From assembly GCA_024280015.1 (NCBI GenBank), contig JAJRQY010000052.1:1-64000 (forward strand): a stretch of 64,000 nucleotides of DNA. Direction: 5' to 3'. Within the stretch, counting starts at the first letter, position 1, and every line of letters begins with the position of its first letter. The stretch is from Actinomycetes bacterium (GTDB taxonomy: Bacteria > Actinomycetota > Acidimicrobiia > Acidimicrobiales > SZUA-35). The notes under the pieces are model-generated. The model saw only the letters and a program-made list of their open reading frames with translations, searched no databases and was not told where the DNA came from. Positions 63,903-64,000 of this stretch are shown here, piece after piece. A program made the position numbers and the translations under genes.

Positions 63903-64000
<98 letters not shown>

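Overview
The window is a GC-rich actinobacterial chromosome segment that looks Acidimicrobiia-like (inferred from gene content only). Most of it is ordinary core or housekeeping sequence: the 3' end of a flagellar operon (flhA, an FlhF-like gene, fliW, csrA), TCA genes (a mitochondrial-type aconitase and citrate synthase), beta-oxidation enzymes, chemotaxis (cheB, HDOD), metX, mutM-like, murA, lgt, carD, map, three tRNAs, and a partial galE at the right edge. The ORF track misses a 3'-truncated luciferase-like monooxygenase at the left edge (1..441, minus). The most system-like region is about 39.7-46.2 kb. It is a divergent neutral-lipid locus: phasin/HBHA-like protein > XRE regulator > patatin > WS/DGAT on minus, against HAD-PlsC > WS/DGAT on plus. 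The two arms are separated by one short intergenic region with overlapping back-to-back -35 elements inside a CGCAA-N19-TTGCG inverted repeat. Other second-look items: MurA with the catalytic Cys replaced by Asp; an FlhF-like protein without a P-loop; an MBL-fold protein that has lost HxHxDH; a class III cyclase/ATPase whose domain extends upstream of the called ORF with no canonical start codon; an out-of-frame Rrf2/AcpD junction; a frameshifted lipoprotein; a tRNA-Val with C at position 33; and tandem duplications at gene junctions. All calls were made by reading the sequence. No database searches were run.
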